The position numbers and the translations under genes are program-made. Positions 1 through 8,739 of a stretch of DNA of 64,000 nucleotides are shown piece after piece. The DNA is from Streptomyces sp. A1136 (lineage in GTDB: Bacteria; Actinomycetota; Actinomycetes; Streptomycetales; Streptomycetaceae). The notes beneath the pieces are model-generated. The model saw only the letters and a program-made list of their open reading frames with translations, ran no database searches and was not told the DNA's origin. Position 1 is the first letter of the stretch; each line of letters starts with the position of its first letter. The DNA is taken from the NCBI RefSeq assembly GCF_004795055.1, contig NZ_SSBJ01000007.1:1-64000 (forward strand), in the 5' to 3' direction.

Positions 1-199
1 TCTGCATGCCCGGCCGTGCCAACTCCGCCCGCAACAACAGGGCCAGGACGCCGCCGATCACGAAGAAGACGAACGAGGAGATCAGATAGAGGTGCCCGAT
101 CTTCTTGTGGTCCGTCGTCGACAACCAGGACACCACGACCTTCCCGACTGATCGCCCCTGCGCGGGAACGGGCGTGATCGGCTCGGTGACAGCGGCCAT
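1..199 (-). CDS. ctaD: Cytochrome c oxidase subunit I, N-terminal part only
   Basis: Only the first 66 codons lie in the window; the gene runs off the left edge. The translation contains the typical entry of the haem-copper oxidase subunit I fold: a short cytoplasmic tail, the motif WLSTTDHKKIGHLY, and then the first transmembrane helix (about residues 40-58). The enzyme is the catalytic subunit of the aa3-type terminal oxidase and reduces oxygen at the plasma membrane. The ATG at 199 follows the family start well. No full-length check is possible because haem and copper ligands are outside the window. Confidence 0.93.
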   Translation of the reverse strand, partial: MAAVTEPITPVPAQGRSVGKVVVSWLSTTDHKKIGHLYLISSFVFFVIGGVLALLLRAELARPGMQ

Positions 200-365
200 A
201 CGGTATCCCCTGGATCATGTCGGACGGTGGTTGGTTCGGCCGGGCGCGGACGACCGGGTCGGGCCGGCCACCCGTTCCACCTGTCTACTGCCCCGAGGGA
301 CACCACGCCCGGCGGCGGGACGGCGCGTACGGGTGAAGTGGGGCCGCGCCCCGCCGTCCACCGCC

Positions 366-1496
366 TCAGAGCGGCTTCCCGCCGCCCAGCGCGTGGCGGC
401 GCATCAGGCGGTTGATGTCCTTCGCCGTGACGATGCCCACCAGACGGTCTTCGTCCACCACGAGGAGGCGGGGCCCGGTGGCCATGCCGAGCCGGTCGAG
501 GGCCTCGGTCAGGAGGTCGTCGGGCGAGGCGACCGCGCACCGCGACAGCGGGGTCGCCACCTCGCGCACCTGGGTGGTGTCGCGCAGGGGGCCCTGGACC
601 GCGGCCAGTCCGCGCAGTTCGACGACGCCGCTGGGACGGCCCTCGAAGTCGAGCAGCGGCACGGCGGAGTGGTGGGACGGGAGGGCCACCTCGTCGATGA
701 AGCGGCCTACGGTCAACCAGTCGGCGCCGGTGGTGACCGGGCTGGTCATGGCGTCGGCGACCCGGAGGCCGCGCAGCGCCGTGCCCATGACCGCGCGCTG
801 ACGTTCCGCGCCGGCCACGACCATCACGAAGAGGCCGGTGAACACCAGCCACAGACCGCCGGAGGAGCCGCGCAGCAGCGAGACCCAGCCCGCGCCCATG
901 AGCAGGACGCCCAGCACCTGGCCGCTGCGGGACGCGGCCCGCTCGGCGCGTTCGCGGTCCCCGGTACGCCACCACAGCACGGCCTGGACCACCCGACCGC
1001 CGTCCAGCGGCGCGGCGGGCAGCAGGTTGAACACCCCGAGGGCCAGGTTCACCCAGCCGAGCCAGCCGAGGACCGCGGCGGGCACGGCCCACCCCGGTAG
1101 TCGGTCCAGGCCGATGCCGGCGCCGAGGGCGGCGCCGCCGATGACGAGGCTGGTGAGCGGACCGCTGACGGCGACCGCGAAGGCCGCCGACGCGCTCTGG
1201 GGGCGACCCATGCGGGTCATCCCGCCCAGGGCCCACAGCGTCACGTCCTGCACGGAGATCTTCTTGCGCCGGGCCATCGCCGCGTGCGCCGCCTCGTGGC
1301 ACAGCAGGCTGGCCATCAGGAGCACGGCCCCGACGGCGCTGGCGAGGGTGTACACGGCGTTCGAGTGCCCCGGCGTCCAGAGGGGGAGGGTGCGGCGGCC
1401 GAGGCCGTACGCGAGGAAGACCGCCAGCAGCGGCACGCTCCAGTGCATGCGCAGCGGTACGCCGACCACGCGCCCAACGGGGACCGAGCCGTTCAT
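366..1496 (-). CDS. Site-2 protease family (M50) membrane protein with CBS pair
   Basis: 376 residues. Several transmembrane helices surround the zinc motif HEAAH at residues 67-71, and a second M50 motif (NLLPAAPLDGG, about 157-167) supplies the third metal ligand. The C-terminal third (about 240-370) reads as two CBS domains, including VADAMTSPVTTGADWLTVG and VDEDRLVGIVTAKDIN. In this family the protease cuts within or near the membrane and the CBS pair is thought to sense nucleotides. The ATG is preceded by GGGAGAG at a suitable distance. The substrate is unknown. It stands alone between ctaD and a lipoprotein gene, all on the same strand. Confidence 0.9.
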   Translation of the reverse strand: MNGSVPVGRVVGVPLRMHWSVPLLAVFLAYGLGRRTLPLWTPGHSNAVYTLASAVGAVLLMASLLCHEAAHAAMARRKKISVQDVTLWALGGMTRMGRPQSASAAFAVAVSGPLTSLVIGGAALGAGIGLDRLPGWAVPAAVLGWLGWVNLALGVFNLLPAAPLDGGRVVQAVLWWRTGDRERAERAASRSGQVLGVLLMGAGWVSLLRGSSGGLWLVFTGLFVMVVAGAERQRAVMGTALRGLRVADAMTSPVTTGADWLTVGRFIDEVALPSHHSAVPLLDFEGRPSGVVELRGLAAVQGPLRDTTQVREVATPLSRCAVASPDDLLTEALDRLGMATGPRLLVVDEDRLVGIVTAKDINRLMRRHALGGGKPL

Positions 1497-1607
1497 GGGT
1501 CTCTCCCGCCGGCCCGGCGGCCGGTCCGCCCGGGCCGCACCGCGCGACCCGTACCCCGCGGACCGGACGGCCGGGGCCTCACCTCCAGTGTCCCTCTCGG
1601 CGCCGAC

Positions 1608-2195
1608 CTATCCCGGGGACGATTGCGACGACGGCCCCGTGGGCGGGGCGTGCCCGGGATCGTGCGAGGGGTCCATCGGCGAGGCGTCCCCGGGCCCGGG
1701 GACGCCGTGCCCGGCATCGCCGTGCGAGGCGTCCATCGGCGAGGCGTCGCCGGGCCCCGCGTCGCCGTGCCCCGGGCCGTGGGCGTCGCCGGACTCCACC
1801 GTGCCGCCCAGGCGCTCCCGTAGCGGCGCCAGGGCTTCGGCGGAGGCGGCGGTGACCACCCACCGGTCGCCGACGAGGTAGGTGCCGCCGTACGCGCGGG
1901 ACTCCTTGAGCCACTCGCGCTGCCCCTCGTCGGCGGTGAAGGTGGCGATCCGGTACCCGGTGGCCCCGGCCCCGCACGCCCCTTCCCTCAGTTCCTCGGC
2001 GTCGACGGTGATCTCGGCGGTGCAGCCGAGGGCCCCGGCCAGGTCCTGGACGGTGACGTGGCTCGCCGCACGCGTGGCGGCGGCCGGCCGGGCCTTCGCG
2101 TGCCCGGTCGCGCACCCGCCGCACAGCAGGGAGGCGAGCAGCACGGCCACGCAGGGCGCCACGTGGCGGGCGGTGACACGGGATGGTTGCGGCAT
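1608..2195 (-). CDS. Small lipoprotein with His/Asp-rich repetitive tail
   Basis: 195 residues from ATG 2195. The N-terminus is a basic stretch, a hydrophobic segment and a lipobox-like LLCGGC, so export and lipidation are expected. A compact central region (about 45-145) contains two further cysteines and no family that I recognise. The last 50 residues are low-complexity and rich in His, Gly, Asp and Pro, with the segment GDASPMD present twice. The tail comes from a 60-bp-period repeat in the DNA. A His-rich exported tail next to cytochrome oxidase could bind metal, but this is inference. A longer frame upstream of 2195 lacks coding character and was not used. Confidence 0.68.
   Translation of the reverse strand: MPQPSRVTARHVAPCVAVLLASLLCGGCATGHAKARPAAATRAASHVTVQDLAGALGCTAEITVDAEELREGACGAGATGYRIATFTADEGQREWLKESRAYGGTYLVGDRWVVTAASAEALAPLRERLGGTVESGDAHGPGHGDAGPGDASPMDASHGDAGHGVPGPGDASPMDPSHDPGHAPPTGPSSQSSPG
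1661..1757 (-). repeat. Two 37-bp direct repeats, 60-bp period, inside lipoprotein gene
   Basis: The segments 1661-1697 and 1721-1757 match at 35 of 37 positions and are spaced exactly 60 bp (20 codons), so they duplicate a peptide segment in frame. They encode the repeated GDASPMD part of the lipoprotein tail. Confidence 0.85.
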
Positions 2196-2299
2196 GTCTC
2201 CCTCACAGGGTCGGCTCACAGGCTCGGGATCGCAGGGTGGGGCGGGGCTCGCGGGGGTGGGGCGGGGCGTGCCGGCCGGACCCGCTCGGACGACACGAC

Positions 2300-3379
2300 C
2301 TAGCGGTCGCCGGGGATCTTCTTGCCGGCGTCGTCCACGGCGAACCAGAGTCCCTGCTTGTTGTGCCCGTTGGTCTGGCCGGGCTGGGTGTCGCCGGTGA
2401 ACAGGTAGACCGGCCAGCAGTCGATCGTCAATTGCTGCGATCCGTCCGGTCGCTTCACCGAGCCGACGAGCTTTTCCGCGATTCCGGACACCTTCGTCTT
2501 GTCCACCGGGGCGGCGGGCTTCCAGGTGTCCAGGCAGGCGTCGAGGCAACCGAATTTCATCGGCCACGCACTGTCCTTGTTGAATCGGTACAGGGTGCGT
2601 CCCTGGCCGTCCACGAGGATCTTCCCGAGTTTCGCGTCGGTGGCGACGGAGAGTTCGGTACCGGATTTGGCGTTCATGTCGCCCATGCCGCTTCCCATTC
2701 CGCTGCCCATTCCGCTGCCCGTTCCCGCGCCCGTGCCGCCGGTGGCGGGCGTGCCGGGTTTTTGGGCGCCCTTCTGGTCGACGGCCTTCTTGCCGTCGGC
2801 GGCCAGCGCGTGCCAGGTGCCGCCGACGCCCTCGCCCTTGGCCTCGCCGGCCTGGGTGTCCTTGGCGTAGCGGTACACGGGCCAGCCGCCGAGGGTGAGC
2901 TGCTTGCTGCCGTCGGCGCGGGTGACCTCGCCGAGCTGGGCGGCGTCGATGCCCGCCGCGGCCGAGACGTCCGCCGCGGGGACCGGCGGCCAGGCGGTGG
3001 CGCAGTCACCCGAGCAGTTCGAGGTGGGGGGCTTGGCGGTGTCCTTGTCGAACCGGTAGAGGGTGAGGCCGGCGCTGTCGGTGACCACGCTGCCGACGTT
3101 CGCGACGTCCCGGACGGCGAGTTGACCCGCCCTCGCGGACGTGGCGGCCGCCGCGTCGCCCCCGGAGCCGTATCCCGCGCCGGCCGCCGGGTCCGCTCCG
3201 GCGCCTCCGGAGCCGTATCCGGTGTCGTATCCGTTTCCGAGGGCTTTGCTGTCCCCGACCGGCTGTACGGAATTTCCCGCGCGGCCGGCGTTCGACCCTC
3301 CGCTCCCGCATCCGACCGCCAGTACCAGTACCGCCATCACCGATCCGGCGGCGGCCGCCCCACGACGCTTGTTGTTCAC
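2300..3379 (-). CDS. Exported lipoprotein with COG4315-type repeats (SCO0930-like)
   Basis: 359 residues from GTG 3379. A lipobox (LAVGC, near residue 24) follows a short signal. After a Gly/Ala-rich linker the protein has two copies of the secreted repeat typical of the Lipoprotein_15 (PF03640) family, each with the pattern 'G.TLYRF.KD....C...W.P' followed by 'GG/DCWPVY.F..D..PG...G'. The first copy is at about 105-205 and the second at about 240-355. The two are separated by a Gly/Met-rich linker (GSGMGSGMG). The function of the family is not established. It lies downstream of the electron-transfer pair on the same strand, separated by 158 bases. Confidence 0.86.
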   Translation of the reverse strand: MNNKRRGAAAAGSVMAVLVLAVGCGSGGSNAGRAGNSVQPVGDSKALGNGYDTGYGSGGAGADPAAGAGYGSGGDAAAATSARAGQLAVRDVANVGSVVTDSAGLTLYRFDKDTAKPPTSNCSGDCATAWPPVPAADVSAAAGIDAAQLGEVTRADGSKQLTLGGWPVYRYAKDTQAGEAKGEGVGGTWHALAADGKKAVDQKGAQKPGTPATGGTGAGTGSGMGSGMGSGMGDMNAKSGTELSVATDAKLGKILVDGQGRTLYRFNKDSAWPMKFGCLDACLDTWKPAAPVDKTKVSGIAEKLVGSVKRPDGSQQLTIDCWPVYLFTGDTQPGQTNGHNKQGLWFAVDDAGKKIPGDR

Positions 3380-3537
3380 GGTTGCTCACTCCCTGTGTTT
3401 CCATTCGGCGTTTTCTCTTCCTGGGTCATTCATAAGGCTTGGGAAGCCTGCCGAATTCGAATGGACGGGAATTTGTCAGATCGCGCCAAAGGCTGAACCG
3501 GGGCCGGCCGCAACCGTTCACGGCTTTCGCGGCGCGC

Positions 3538-4986
3538 TCATTCCTGGATGCGCAGCGCCAGCGCCGGGCAACGGCGGACGGCGCGCAGCGCCTTGGGCCG
3601 CAGTCGCCCGGGGACCGGCATGACCCCCTGGGCCGGGTAGCCGTCGGCGTCCAGCCGGACGATGTCGGGCAGCAGGTCCACGCACAGCCCGTGGCCCTTG
3701 CACAACGTCCAGTCCACGACGAGCCGTTCGGGGCTCTCGTCGGCCGGCAGGGGCAGGGCGCCCAAGGCGCGCCGCCCACAGCCGCTGCCGAGCGCGTGGT
3801 CGCGGAACTCGTCGGGGAACACGGCCAGCGCGGAGGCCACGAAGGCCGAGGTGCCGTCCGGGTGGCTGCACGCCCCGCGGCCGAGCACCGACCGCATCCG
3901 CGCCTGGACGGCTTCCAGCGCCGCCCGTCCCCCGCCGCCGACGAGGGCGTCGACCGAGTCTGCGAGAGAGGGCAGTCCGCGCGCGCACGGCCCGCACTGT
4001 CCGGCGGACTCGTCCGCCATCCAGCGGGTGACGCGGGCGACCTCCCCGGCGGGGCAGGTGTCGTGGGGCAGCGGCAGCACGGCGCCCGCCCCGAGTACGG
4101 CGTCGTACGAGGCGAGCGAGCGGCGGGAGAGGGCGGCGGAGCGGGCGGCGGCCGGGGCCAGCCAGCGACCGTGGTAGCCGCCGACCAGGACGCCCTGGCC
4201 GGGTTCCGATCCGCAGAGGTCCAGGACGTACGCCAGGGACGTCCCGGTCGGCACTTCGACGACCGTGGCTCCCCCGACGGTCAGCATGACGGTGCCCGGC
4301 TCGTCGTCGAGGCCGGCCATCCGATACTCGGCGGCCCCGAGTCGTGCGGCCACGGCGAGTTGGGCGTAGGTCTCGGTGTTGGACAGCAGGGTCGGCAAGC
4401 CGCCCAGGCCCCTGTCGCTGGTGCGCACCTTCTGCCCGGACGGCAGCGCCGGTCCGCCCGCGATGCCGTTGATCAGGGCGGTGCCCTCCCCCGTGACGAA
4501 GCGTTCGGGGAGCCGGGCCACGCGGACCCGACGCTCCGCCGGGTCGCGCTCGGCGACGGCGGCGCGCAGCGAGCCCTCCACGTCGTCCCGGGTGACGCCG
4601 ATGACCACCTCCTCGGCCCCGAGCGCGTCGGCGGCCAGGAGCGCGCCGTCGAGCACCAGGTGCGGGACGTGCAGCAGCAGGGCGGTGTCCTTGAGGCAAC
4701 TCGGTTCGCCCTCACTGCCGTTGACGACGACGGCGGTCCGGCCGTCGCGTCCCCGGGCGGAGCGGATGACGGCGCGGAGTTTGCGGGCGAAGGGGAAGCC
4801 CGCCCCGCCCCGCCCCTTGAGGTCCACGGCCTCGGCCAGGTTGGCCAGTTCCTCGACCGGGTAGCGGGGCAGCGGCCCGTGCACCGCGAGGTGCCCGGCG
4901 AGGTCGAGGCGGGCGGCCAGGTCGAGCCCGGCCAGCAGTCGGGGCAGGCCCACGCACCCGAGGGCGGGGCGGGACACGCCGGTCAC
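3538..4986 (-). CDS. NuoF-like flavoprotein with C-terminal ferredoxin
   Basis: 482 residues. The N-terminal half carries the NADH/FMN site of the NuoF family (LKGRGGAGFPFARKL, then VVNGSEGEP). An SLBB region is followed by an iron-sulfur segment reading ESAGQCGPCARG, with a distal Cys in GACSHPDG. NuoF normally has Cys where the first Ala stands, so one of the four cluster ligands is replaced. The last 65 residues form a small ferredoxin (CKGHGLC, later CP), the pattern of [3Fe-4S] ferredoxins. The start overlaps the stop of the upstream membrane gene by GTGA, so the two are translationally coupled. It probably passes electrons between NAD(P)H and the membrane haem protein; direction and substrate are unknown. 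Confidence 0.85.
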   Translation of the reverse strand: MTGVSRPALGCVGLPRLLAGLDLAARLDLAGHLAVHGPLPRYPVEELANLAEAVDLKGRGGAGFPFARKLRAVIRSARGRDGRTAVVVNGSEGEPSCLKDTALLLHVPHLVLDGALLAADALGAEEVVIGVTRDDVEGSLRAAVAERDPAERRVRVARLPERFVTGEGTALINGIAGGPALPSGQKVRTSDRGLGGLPTLLSNTETYAQLAVAARLGAAEYRMAGLDDEPGTVMLTVGGATVVEVPTGTSLAYVLDLCGSEPGQGVLVGGYHGRWLAPAAARSAALSRRSLASYDAVLGAGAVLPLPHDTCPAGEVARVTRWMADESAGQCGPCARGLPSLADSVDALVGGGGRAALEAVQARMRSVLGRGACSHPDGTSAFVASALAVFPDEFRDHALGSGCGRRALGALPLPADESPERLVVDWTLCKGHGLCVDLLPDIVRLDADGYPAQGVMPVPGRLRPKALRAVRRCPALALRIQE

Positions 4987-6128
4987 TGGCGCCCCCGCGC
5001 CCCGCCGAGCGGTTCACCGGGTCGGTCGGCCACGCCGAGCCTGCTCGGTATGAACACGGTCGGGGGATACGGCTGGGGGTCGTAGGCGGGCGCGGGGTTC
5101 GGCTGCGCGGGGTAGGCCTGGGGGGCGTACGAGGGCGCCGGGTACGGCTGCGCGGCCGGCCGGGACGCCGTCACCGGACCGGAACCCGCCCCGGCGGTGG
5201 TCGACGGCTCGCCGAACGGGTCGGGGCGCGTCGCACCGGCGGCCACCGGCCGGCCCTGCCGGGCCAGCCGGGCGGTCAGCCGAGCCGCCGCCCATTCGGC
5301 GGGCTTGCGCACGAAGGGCAGCGGCGTGCGCGGCGGCCCCTGCCCGGGGACGCGGGGCGGTGGCGGCGGCGCGACGGGCGGGCGGGCCGGGAGCGCCCGC
5401 AGCCGCGCGCGCATCCGGACCACGAGTACGGCGGCGACCCCGACCAGGCAGAGCCCGTACGCCACGGTCACCCAACCCGCGGCGGCCCGACCGGCCTTGA
5501 GGCCGTGCACCAGTGACGCGCCCCACGCCGGGTACGCGCCCACGTGCAGGGCCCGCCACCACAGTGAGCGGCCTTGGGTGGCGAAAGCGCTGCGGGCCGC
5601 GCCCGAGACCGCCACGGCGACGAAGAGGTACCCGGCGAGCGTGCCCAGGCCTATGAGGACGGGCCGGTCGCGGTCCGCGAACGGCAGGAAGGCGGACACG
5701 GCGCCCGTGTGTGCCCGCGCGATCTTGATCCAGATGTGCAGGGCGAGGAAGGCCAGTCCGGCGACGGCGAGTCCGCGGTGGACGCCCTGGGCGACGAGCC
5801 GGTGGCCCGACGCCAGGAGCGTGCGGTCGGTGGCGGCCAGGCCCCACAGGACCGTGGAGGTCAGCGAGACGAGCGAGAGGACGCCCGCGCCGTAGTCCAG
5901 GAAGTCCCACAGTCGGGTGAGGGCGCCCGCCTGGACCGCGACGGTCAGCGAGACCAGACCGGCGAGGGCGGCCGCGGACAGGGCGCCCGGGTGCAGCCCC
6001 CCGGCGGCGGACAGCAGCGGCGGTCGGCGCACGGCACGTCGCCCCGCCGCCGCGGCGGCCGTACCGGCGTGGCGTCTGGTGCGGCGGGCCCGGTGAGAGC
6101 GTGGCGTACGGGGTTGGGGCAGGGGCAT
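4983..6128 (-). CDS. Ferric-reductase-like transmembrane protein
   Basis: 381 residues from ATG 6128, with GGGAG upstream. After a basic N-terminus there are about six hydrophobic helices (residues 40-250). His residues spaced as in ferric-reductase-like (PF01794) b-type haem proteins are visible, for example in LVAQGVHRGLAVAG, FLALHIWIKIARAH and LVHGLKAG. The last 120 residues are a Pro/Tyr-rich, probably disordered, tail (repeats like YPAPSYAPQAYPAQ). The GTGA overlap with the NuoF-like gene argues that both make one complex. A longer open frame upstream of 6128 crosses sequence without coding character. Confidence 0.82.
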   Translation of the reverse strand: MPLPQPRTPRSHRARRTRRHAGTAAAAAGRRAVRRPPLLSAAGGLHPGALSAAALAGLVSLTVAVQAGALTRLWDFLDYGAGVLSLVSLTSTVLWGLAATDRTLLASGHRLVAQGVHRGLAVAGLAFLALHIWIKIARAHTGAVSAFLPFADRDRPVLIGLGTLAGYLFVAVAVSGAARSAFATQGRSLWWRALHVGAYPAWGASLVHGLKAGRAAAGWVTVAYGLCLVGVAAVLVVRMRARLRALPARPPVAPPPPPRVPGQGPPRTPLPFVRKPAEWAAARLTARLARQGRPVAAGATRPDPFGEPSTTAGAGSGPVTASRPAAQPYPAPSYAPQAYPAQPNPAPAYDPQPYPPTVFIPSRLGVADRPGEPLGGARGRQ

Positions 6129-6587
6129 CGGGTTCTCCCATACGCCCGGGCCCGAGCACTCCACCTCGCGCTCGGCGCCCGGGGCAGTCGTCGGAACTGC
6201 TCCGCGGCGGGCGGGAGATGACGCCTCACCGACCGGGGAGCGGGGGCCGGAGTGCAGAAGCATCGTGGAGCTACGCAGCACCTCCACGGGATTTATCGAA
6301 ACGTGATAATTTCTGGCGCCCGCGCAGTCATCGCATCGAACATCCCCGGAAGATTCCCTTCCAGTGGTGCGGTCACGACGAGGTTCACACCTTGTCCGCC
6401 GCCACACCTCCCCGACGGCAAAATCAAGGCAAGGTCGCGGGACTGCAAGTGGATGGCACGCTCCTGGAGGGAGTACGAGGCGCTCGACTCCCCTGCCGGC
6501 ACCGACGCCGACGGGGAGGAAGGCGGCCCCGACAGGCTTGTCACCCTCCCACGGGGCAGGCCATACCCCGGCATGAACGAGGTAACA
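6129..6587. other. Divergent intergenic region, 459 bp
   Basis: This gap separates the leftward electron-transfer operon from the rightward PucR-type regulator. An open frame continues upstream of the regulator through this stretch, but its codon use is poor and a good ribosome site exists only at 6578-6581. The middle (about 6285-6320) is notably AT-rich for this genome and holds an inverted repeat listed separately. No RNA gene or small coding region was convincing. Confidence 0.6.
6293..6309. promoter_or_regulatory. Inverted repeat, candidate operator
   Basis: TTATC and GATAA arms (6293-6297 and 6305-6309) are separated by 7 bp; with one mismatch the arms extend to 7 bp. It lies in the AT-rich centre of a divergent promoter region, where a regulator of the neighbouring PucR-type gene or the redox operon might bind. 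There is only one copy, so the assignment is weak. Confidence 0.35.
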
Positions 6588-7724
6588 ATGTGCGAACTGC
6601 TGAACCGCATCTGGTCCCGCCCCCGCGGCGAATGGACCCGGGTCCTGCGAAGGGAACTGCCCGCGCTCGCCGCGGGGATCGTGGAGGAGCTCCGGGAGGG
6701 CATTCCCGGATTCCGCGAACTGATCGCGGACACCGACGAAGAGGTGGTCAGACAGCGGGTGGAGGCGGCGCTGCTCACCGCTCTCGGGTACCGGGAGCCC
6801 TGCCCGCCGCCGGAGGAGGAGCGGCCGCCGGAGACCTCGGCGCCCGACCGCGACCCTTCGACGAGTGGCCGGTTGGTCCCCCTCAAGGCCATCCCCTCAC
6901 CGCGCTCCGAGGCCTACGGAACCGCGGCCGAGCGCGCTCGGCGGGAGCTGTTCACCGGTCTTACGGCTGACATGCCCATGTCTGAAATTGCCCTGTCGGA
7001 ACTGGCCGCGACGGCCGGATGGCCGCTGCCGGCCACCGTACGGGCCGTGGCGCCGGCAACGCCCGGCGAGATGCAGCAGTTGGCGGGCGTACTGGACGAC
7101 GCGCTCACCGGAATGGTCGGCGGGCAGCCGTGCCTGCTGGTCCCCGCCCCGGACCCGGACGCCCGGGGACCGTTGGAGTGCGCCTTGCGCGGGCGTTTCG
7201 CCGCTGTCGGACACCCCGTCGCACTGCGCGACACCGCCTCCTCGCTGCGCTGGGCGCTGCGCCTGTTGAACCTGACCCCCGCCCGGCCGGGCGCCGAGGT
7301 CCGCGCCGTCTTCGTGGACGACCACCTCTCCACCCTGCTGCTGCTCCAGGACGAGCCCTTGGCCCACGCGCTGGCCGCCCGTTGGCTGCGACCGCTGGCG
7401 GACCTGACCCCGCGCCAGAGCGAGCGGCTCGAAGTGACCCTGCTCGCCTGGCTGGAGGGCGGCGGCGCGCCGGAGGCGGCCAAGGCGCTGAGCGTGCACC
7501 CCCAGACGGTGCGCTACCGCATGCGGCAACTGGAGAAGCTCTTCGGAACGGGTCTGCGGGACCCGCGCACCCGCTTCGAACTGGAGATGGCCCTGCGCAC
7601 CCGACGGCTGATGGCGCAGGTACGGCGCCAGCACTCGCGGGTGAGCCGTCGGGCGCGCGTGGTGACCGCCGAGTTCCGGCCGCCGCTGGGCGCCGGTCGC
7701 ATGGCCCGGGTCAACGGCCTGTAA
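6588..7724 (+). CDS. PucR/CdaR-type helix-turn-helix transcriptional regulator
   Basis: 378 residues. The ATG at 6588 was preferred over the in-frame ATG at 6573 because GAGG lies 6 bases in front of it. The N-terminal part (about 1-60) is helical and acidic. The middle resembles the GGDEF-like region of the PucR/CdaR family. The C-terminus carries the HTH_30-type domain (AKALSVHPQTVRYRMRQLE, then FGTGLRDPRTRFELEMALR). Such proteins act as activators of nearby metabolic genes. The divergent redox operon is a possible target. The ligand cannot be read from the sequence. Confidence 0.82.
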   Translation: MCELLNRIWSRPRGEWTRVLRRELPALAAGIVEELREGIPGFRELIADTDEEVVRQRVEAALLTALGYREPCPPPEEERPPETSAPDRDPSTSGRLVPLKAIPSPRSEAYGTAAERARRELFTGLTADMPMSEIALSELAATAGWPLPATVRAVAPATPGEMQQLAGVLDDALTGMVGGQPCLLVPAPDPDARGPLECALRGRFAAVGHPVALRDTASSLRWALRLLNLTPARPGAEVRAVFVDDHLSTLLLLQDEPLAHALAARWLRPLADLTPRQSERLEVTLLAWLEGGGAPEAAKALSVHPQTVRYRMRQLEKLFGTGLRDPRTRFELEMALRTRRLMAQVRRQHSRVSRRARVVTAEFRPPLGAGRMARVNGL

Positions 7725-7742
7725 CCCCCGTCCGCGGCTTGC

Positions 7743-7784
7743 GACCCCGGCCGCTCCCCGTCAGCGCGGGGAGGGGCCGGGGTC
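7743..7784. terminator. Bidirectional intrinsic terminator
   Basis: A long stem (GACCCCGGCC pairing with GGCCGGGGTC, plus an inner CTCCCCG/CGGGGAG stem) lies between the convergent PucR-type and sigma-factor genes. It overlaps the last codons of the sigma gene. Confidence 0.7.
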
Positions 7785-8600
7785 CGACGCGTGTGCGGCC
7801 ATGCTCGCGTCGAGGTCGAGCAGTTCCGCGTACGCCCGGGAACAGGAGCCGCATCCCGCCAGATGGCGACGCAGTCCGCCGGCGCGGGGCAGGCTCCGAC
7901 GCCGGACGGCCGCGCCGAGCATCGGGGCGTACGGCCGGCAGCGCGCGTCGCCGGTCGCCGCCGGGCCGAGGTGGGCGTACAGGTAGGCCTCGCGCAGTCC
8001 TTCGCGGGCCCGGAAGGCCAGCGAGGTCACGGCGCTCGGGGTGATCCCGAACAGCGACGGCACCTGGTGACGGCAGTCGTCCTCGACGAGCGTGTGCCAC
8101 AGCACGGCCTTCCAGCGCGCGGGCAGCGCGTGGAAGGAGCGGGCGGCGAGCCTGCGCTCCTCGTCGGACAACAGCCGCTGCTGGGGGTCCTCACCGGAGG
8201 GTCCGGGCGCGCACCAGGATTCGACGTCGGGGGTCAGGACGGTCAAGCCGTCACCGGTCCGCCATTCGATGGCGGTGTGTCGGACCACCGCCAGCAGGTA
8301 CGGGCGCCACTCGTCCCGGGGACCGCCGCCGGCCCGGACGGCCTGGAAGGTGCGGACGAAGGCCTCGGAGACGAGGTCCTCGGCGTCCTGCGGGGCACGA
8401 CAGCATCCCCGGGCGCACGCCAGGAGGGCGCCGCGGTGGCGCCGGTACAGCAGGTCGCAGACATCGGCGTCCAGGACGCCGCGGGCGTAGGACCGCCGCA
8501 GGCGCCTGGTGAGTTCCCGGTCGCCGGGCGGGACCGGGTCGCCGGACGGGGCCCGGTGGTCGGGTGGTGCACCGGCCGTGGTGCGGTGAGAGCCGGACAT
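7761..8600 (-). CDS. Sigma-70 family factor with C-terminal zinc-finger motif
   Basis: 279 residues; ATG 8600 has GGAG in front. Region 2 is seen at about 45-110 (DLLYRRHRGALLACARG, DAEDLVSEAFVRTFQAV) and region 4 at about 160-215 (LPARWKAVLWHTLVEDDCRHQ, FGITPSAVTSLAFRAREGL). Beyond region 4 a 60-residue extension ends with HLAGCGSC, the HxxxCxxC pattern of zinc-binding anti-sigma domains. The usual arrangement has this finger on a separate anti-sigma protein. Here it is fused to the sigma factor, which would suit autoinhibition or redox control. No separate anti-sigma gene follows; the next gene on this strand lies beyond a convergent terminator. Confidence 0.82.
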   Translation of the reverse strand: MSGSHRTTAGAPPDHRAPSGDPVPPGDRELTRRLRRSYARGVLDADVCDLLYRRHRGALLACARGCCRAPQDAEDLVSEAFVRTFQAVRAGGGPRDEWRPYLLAVVRHTAIEWRTGDGLTVLTPDVESWCAPGPSGEDPQQRLLSDEERRLAARSFHALPARWKAVLWHTLVEDDCRHQVPSLFGITPSAVTSLAFRAREGLREAYLYAHLGPAATGDARCRPYAPMLGAAVRRRSLPRAGGLRRHLAGCGSCSRAYAELLDLDASMAAHASDPGPSPR

Positions 8601-8656
8601 GACGATCGCTCCTCGATGACGTCGGGGCCGGCCGTCGCGGGGCGACGGCACGACGC

Positions 8657-8690
8657 GGTGCCGGTCCGAAGTCGGCTTCGGACCGGCACC
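8657..8690 (-). terminator. Strong hairpin terminator
   Basis: A perfect 15-bp stem (8657-8671 with 8676-8690) with a 4-base loop lies 50 bases downstream of the DUF1996 gene stop and before the sigma gene. As usual in actinomycetes there is no long T tract. Confidence 0.75.
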
Positions 8691-8739
8691 GCTCTCGGGG
8701 CGACGCGGGGAGGGGGAGGGGGGCGTCGCCCCGAGGGTC

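Noticed and set aside
6252..6587. N-terminal extension of the PucR-type regulator
   Set aside because: Codon usage is poor and the region is AT-rich with an operator-like dyad; GAGG is placed properly only for the ATG at 6588.
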